DNA of 24,207 nucleotides from Steroidobacteraceae bacterium (GTDB taxonomy: Bacteria > Pseudomonadota > Gammaproteobacteria > Steroidobacterales > Steroidobacteraceae): the NCBI GenBank assembly GCA_023253235.1, contig JALRHE010000262.1, positions 1 to 24,207 of the forward strand, read 5' to 3'. The position numbers and the translations under genes were made by a program. This document shows, piece by piece, positions 21,246 to 24,207 of the stretch. How positions within the stretch are numbered: position 1 is the first letter of the stretch; the number at the start of each line of letters is the position of its first letter. Under the pieces are notes generated by a model that made no database searches, was not told where the DNA came from, and saw only the letters and a program-made list of their open reading frames with translations.

Positions 21246-22537
21246 CGATCGTTGGTTCCGCTGTCGCGCTCGTGCCGACCGAACACGCCACCGAGCCATA
21301 CAGCCACGACCAACATGACCAGACTCACACCACTCAACACCCACGACACTCCGACGAGACCGAGTCCCGCCACCAGCGGATAGGCCAACTGGCTGATGCT
21401 GTCACCGCCACGTTGCAGCAACGTGTCGATCAAGCTCTTGCTCTTGAATTTGCTCTCCGGGTTCAGCACCGTGAAGAGCATCTCGCGGGTCGGTTTGAAC
21501 ATGCCGTAATCGATCGCTCGACGAAACACCTGCGTGGCGATAAGCACGGTACCGACCGGCACGAGAGCCAGCAGCACCAGTGAACCAATCAGCATCATCG
21601 GCACCAGACCGAGCGCGATGCGCACGCCGCCCTTCGCAGCGACCCAACCTACGACGCCACCTTGAAAGATCAGCGCCAACACACTGACCGCAAGATCGAT
21701 ACGCGCAAACAAGGCGGCACGATCGGCGAGCGTCGTGTACTCGGCCTCTACGTACTTGGCCTGCTCCTGATACATGAATCCGCCCAGGATTTGACCGCCG
21801 ATGATCAGGCCGGCAATGGCGAGCAGATAAGGAGAAGTCACCAAACGTTTGAGATCGTCGATGGCGCGTCCACCCACGGGCATCGCCAGACGCACATCCG
21901 GATCGAGGCCGGCACCATCGGTTTGCGCCTCGAGTTGCTGCGCTCGGCGCCCGAGCACGATCGCGAGCGCGATGAAGCAACACGCGACTAGGATGGTCGT
22001 CGTCGGACCAATACTCTGTACGAACAATGCGTTGAATAGCGGTCCCGCAATCGCGCCGGCACTGCCGCCTGCGGCGATGAAGCCGAACAAACGCTTCGCG
22101 GCATCGGACCGCCAGGCGTCGACCATCACACTCCAGAACACCGACACGATGAAGAGATTGAGCGAGGTGACCACGACGAAGTACACGGCGGCCAACGTCT
22201 TGTTGCCAGGTTGGCCCGACATCCCGAGCGCCAGCGACGCGAACAACACCACGACGCCGGCGTAGATAACCGGAAACAACTGGCGACGCGGCAAGCGCGC
22301 CACGAGATACCAGTAGAGAGGAAGTACCGCCATCATCACGAAGAACGTGATGTAGAACAGCGTGGCGATGTAGTCGCGCCCTACTTCGAGCGCAAACGCC
22401 TCTCGCAGACTGCGCAGCATGTAGTAGCCGGCGAGCAGCAAAAAATAGGCGCCTGCCGCCGCAAACAAGGCCCGACCTTCACCGGGCGCCACCAACCAGC
22501 GCAAACGCGCCGTTGTGCTGGCGGTGGTCATGGTCAT
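21242..22537 (-). CDS. Tlc-like (NTP/NDP-exchange-related) MFS-fold transporter
   Basis: A 431-residue membrane protein with about 12 helices. Helix 1 has YFLLLAGYYMLRSLREAFA; the region DYGMFKPTREMLFTVLNPESKFKSKSLIDTLLQRGGD near residues 325-375 is the signature of proteins related to the plastid/rickettsial ATP-ADP exchangers that are also found in free-living bacteria. Some relatives are simply annotated MFS proteins, and nucleotide exchange is unproven for them. Free-living hosts do not need ATP import, so another substrate is likely. The start at 22537 overlaps the ccmI stop (ATGA), and the stop overlaps the MATE start (ATGA). M3 (22531) is a possible alternative start. It is not a recognised member of ccm operons. 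Confidence 0.85.
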   Translation of the reverse strand: MTMTTASTTARLRWLVAPGEGRALFAAAGAYFLLLAGYYMLRSLREAFALEVGRDYIATLFYITFFVMMAVLPLYWYLVARLPRRQLFPVIYAGVVVLFASLALGMSGQPGNKTLAAVYFVVVTSLNLFIVSVFWSVMVDAWRSDAAKRLFGFIAAGGSAGAIAGPLFNALFVQSIGPTTTILVACCFIALAIVLGRRAQQLEAQTDGAGLDPDVRLAMPVGGRAIDDLKRLVTSPYLLAIAGLIIGGQILGGFMYQEQAKYVEAEYTTLADRAALFARIDLAVSVLALIFQGGVVGWVAAKGGVRIALGLVPMMLIGSLVLLALVPVGTVLIATQVFRRAIDYGMFKPTREMLFTVLNPESKFKSKSLIDTLLQRGGDSISQLAYPLVAGLGLVGVSWVLSGVSLVMLVVAVWLGGVFGRHERDSGTNDR

Positions 22538-23565
22538 CGACTGAGCTCGTTGATCACGAGGCTTTTGAGTCCGTCTTGTCCGACTTTGTAGGGGATGCTG
22601 CCGATCGGATCACCGGCGCGCGGCGTCGCGACACCATCCTTGGACCATTTGGCCGACACTTCGACCGCCTGTCCCGCTTGAATCTCAAGACCCGGAACCA
22701 TGCTGTCCCGCGCGGTCAACTCGAGTGTGACCGGCAAATCGACCGAGACGCGCTTTACCGCGAGCGGCGGGCCCGGCTGGCCCGGCACGCGCACGAACAC
22801 GAACAACACACCACCGCGCTGAATGCGTTGCTTCATCGCCGTCGATGCGGACACCTCCACCTGCACTCGTGCGGCACCGCCAACGCCCTGATCCGTCGCA
22901 GCGACGGGCGTGGTGCTTGAATCTGCTGCGGCAGCATCCGTGGCGGGCGGCGGTGCCCCTTTCAGACTCGCGACTTGCTGCTCGAGGATGGTGCGCACTT
23001 CAGGCGGTGGTGACATCGCGAGCATGGTTTCGAATCTTTGGATGGCAAGTGCCGTCTCGCCACGTTTTTGAGCAGCGACCGCGGAGAAGAACAACGCCTT
23101 TTCCGACTGCGGCGCGAGTACAAGCGCCATCTCGAACAAGCGACCAGAACGCTCGTCGACCTCGCCGTCCGCTTGCAACACCATCGCCTCGGCCATGCCG
23201 AGCAGTGCTTCTGGGTTGCGCCCTTCCTCGAGACGATCTGCGCGTCGGAACGCTCGTTGCGCGAGCGGATACTGCCCGATCGCCAATTGTGATCGTCCGA
23301 GCATCAACCAACCTTCGACATCGTCGGGGTTCTTCTCCAGTCGGCGCGCGAGACGCCCCACCATCGCCGACTGTTCCGCTGCCTCCGCCGCCTGAGTTCG
23401 ATCCCAGTTCGACCATTCGCGATACAGCAAGATGCTCCCGAGCGCGACGGCGACCGCCACGACGATAGCAGCACCTCGTTGCGTCCGCTCACGCGCCAGC
23501 GGCCAAACGAGAGCGGCAATGCAAGCCGCCAGAAGTACGATCGCTCCGATCCAAAATAGCGTCAC
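22534..23565 (-). CDS. ccmI: Cytochrome c biogenesis protein CcmI
   Basis: A 343-residue CcmI/CycH: apocytochrome c chaperone of the System I (Ccm) maturation pathway. Two N-terminal membrane helices (about 4-22 and 31-47) flank a cytoplasmic loop (RERTQRG). A periplasmic TPR domain follows (about 70-205; DDVEGWLMLGRSQLAIGQYPLAQRAFRRAD and two further repeats). An Ala/Pro/Ser-rich linker at about 205-225 leads to a C-terminal periplasmic domain with repeated beta strands (VQVEVSAS...GVLFVFVRVPGQPGPPLAVKR). In gammaproteobacteria CcmI presents the apocytochrome haem-binding motif to CcmF/CcmH. The start overlaps the ccmH stop as ATGA. Confidence 0.95.
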   Translation of the reverse strand: MTLFWIGAIVLLAACIAALVWPLARERTQRGAAIVVAVAVALGSILLYREWSNWDRTQAAEAAEQSAMVGRLARRLEKNPDDVEGWLMLGRSQLAIGQYPLAQRAFRRADRLEEGRNPEALLGMAEAMVLQADGEVDERSGRLFEMALVLAPQSEKALFFSAVAAQKRGETALAIQRFETMLAMSPPPEVRTILEQQVASLKGAPPPATDAAAADSSTTPVAATDQGVGGAARVQVEVSASTAMKQRIQRGGVLFVFVRVPGQPGPPLAVKRVSVDLPVTLELTARDSMVPGLEIQAGQAVEVSAKWSKDGVATPRAGDPIGSIPYKVGQDGLKSLVINELSR

Positions 23566-24014
23566 CGCCCAGCCCCCTCGTTATCGTTATCGTCGGCTTG
23601 ATCAACCATCGCGGCCCGTTGTCGCACGATACGTACGGCGACAAACAAACCGAGCGCGAGTAGCAAGGCAGGTGTCAGCCAAAGCCAAGCGGTTCGCCAC
23701 GACCATCGCGGTCGAAATAGAATGAAATCGCCGTAGCGCGCGCTCAGATGATCGCGGATTTCGGCATCGGTCTTGCCGGCCTCCAGCAGCTCGCGAACCT
23801 CACGACGAAGATCGCCCGCGAGTCCCACCGGAGAATCGGCAATCGATTGGTTCTGGCACTGCATACAACGCAGCTCGTGCGTCAAACTGCGATAGCGCTC
23901 TTGCAAAGCCGGATCAGCCAACTCGATCGGATCGATGGCGAATACGGAAGTCATCGATAGACCCAGCAGCAGACTCCACAAAACAGCAAGCCAACGCGGC
24001 GACCCGATCCTCAT
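23562..24014 (-). CDS. ccmH: Cytochrome c-type biogenesis protein CcmH
   Basis: A 150-residue CcmH/CycL. A signal peptide (about 1-26, ending SVFA-IDP) exports the N-terminal domain with the redox motif LRCMQCQNQSIADS (48-61; Cys50 and Cys53). A C-terminal membrane helix (about 106-128, WLWLTPALLLALGLFVAV) anchors it, and the tail is acidic. CcmH reduces the disulfide of the apocytochrome CxxCH motif before haem ligation. I chose the ATG at 24014 because it overlaps the ccmG stop as ATGA and starts a proper signal peptide; an upstream in-frame ATG at 24053 lies within ccmG. The short single-module form matches Pseudomonas-type ccmH rather than the fused E. coli form, which is consistent with a separate ccmI. 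Confidence 0.96.
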   Translation of the reverse strand: MRIGSPRWLAVLWSLLLGLSMTSVFAIDPIELADPALQERYRSLTHELRCMQCQNQSIADSPVGLAGDLRREVRELLEAGKTDAEIRDHLSARYGDFILFRPRWSWRTAWLWLTPALLLALGLFVAVRIVRQRAAMVDQADDNDNEGAGR

Positions 24015-24207
24015 TTGACACCTCGGATCCGCGGCAGGAACTCGTTCTGCCAAGCGAGTGGATGCAAAGCGCCGACATGCTTGTAGCGCACGATGCCGCG
24101 ATCATCGACTAGGAAAGTCTCCGGCGCGCCGTAGACACCCCAATCGATCGCTACACGACCTTCGCGATCCGCCGGGATGACTGCGTAGGGATTACCGAGT
24201 TGCTCCA
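24011..24207 (-). CDS. ccmG: Thiol:disulfide interchange protein CcmG/DsbE, C-terminal part only
   Basis: Only the last 65 or so residues are in the window; the N-terminus and the WCxxC active site are beyond the right edge. The visible part, AIDWGVYGAPETFLVDDRGIVRYKHVGAL, is the characteristic second half of the CcmG/DsbE thioredoxin fold: GVYGAPETF (the GVxGxPETF signature with the cis-proline) and the strand pair after it. It ends NEFLPRIRGVK. CcmG is a membrane-anchored periplasmic protein that keeps CcmH or the apocytochrome reduced for haem attachment. The stop forms an ATGA overlap with the ccmH start, placing it in the same operon. It is not possible to judge completeness. Confidence 0.95.
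   Translation of the reverse strand, partial: EQLGNPYAVIPADREGRVAIDWGVYGAPETFLVDDRGIVRYKHVGALHPLAWQNEFLPRIRGVK

Overview
The window is a GC-rich (roughly 60%), densely coded bacterial chromosome segment with 24 protein genes (two cut by the window edges) and no RNA gene, insertion sequence, phage gene or CRISPR array that I can see. The right-hand ccmG-ccmH-ccmI block, the group-1 electron transfer flavoprotein and the general gene style suggest a free-living aerobic gammaproteobacterium with respiratory cytochrome c. That placement is inferred from gene content only.

Layout. (1) 1-6227: a left-edge GPH-type symporter gene on the minus strand diverges from an IclR (MhpR-like) regulator. The regulator runs into a GlcD/VAO-type flavin oxidoreductase, etfB, etfA and a Bcr/CflA-type MFS exporter. 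This looks like one co-transcribed oxidation module. (2) 6231-13087, minus strand: a tight run reading, in transcription order, UbiD-family decarboxylase, heme-oxygenase-like diiron protein (PqqC-like fold), short-chain dehydrogenase, GntR/UTRA regulator, hydantoinase/dihydroorotase-like amidohydrolase, Prx5-type peroxiredoxin and MDR-type oxidoreductase. (3) 13172-16984: divergent from that run, a SAM methyltransferase and an HpaE-like semialdehyde dehydrogenase overlap by ATGA. They are followed by a convergent VOC protein and a YfcG-like glutathione transferase. (4) 17024-19814: two divergent paralogous membrane proteins of unknown function, an alpha/beta hydrolase that seems to lack its serine nucleophile, and a rhomboid protease. 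(5) 19815-24207, minus strand: ccmG-ccmH-ccmI, a Tlc-like transporter and a MATE exporter, every junction being a 4-base ATGA overlap.

How the parts may work together. Regions 2 and 3 look like an accessory pathway for an aromatic, heteroaromatic or similar carboxylated substrate. It has a prenyl-FMN decarboxylase, an unassigned diiron oxygenase or oxidase, an alcohol/ketone dehydrogenase, a cyclic-amide hydrolase, a methyltransferase, a semialdehyde dehydrogenase and a GntR regulator. No classical ring-hydroxylating or ring-cleaving dioxygenase is present, so the diiron protein is the best candidate for the oxygen-dependent step. Region 1 could feed electrons from a flavin dehydrogenase into ETF. 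The substrate cannot be read from the sequence. The diiron protein and its cluster are the strongest candidate for an undescribed system.
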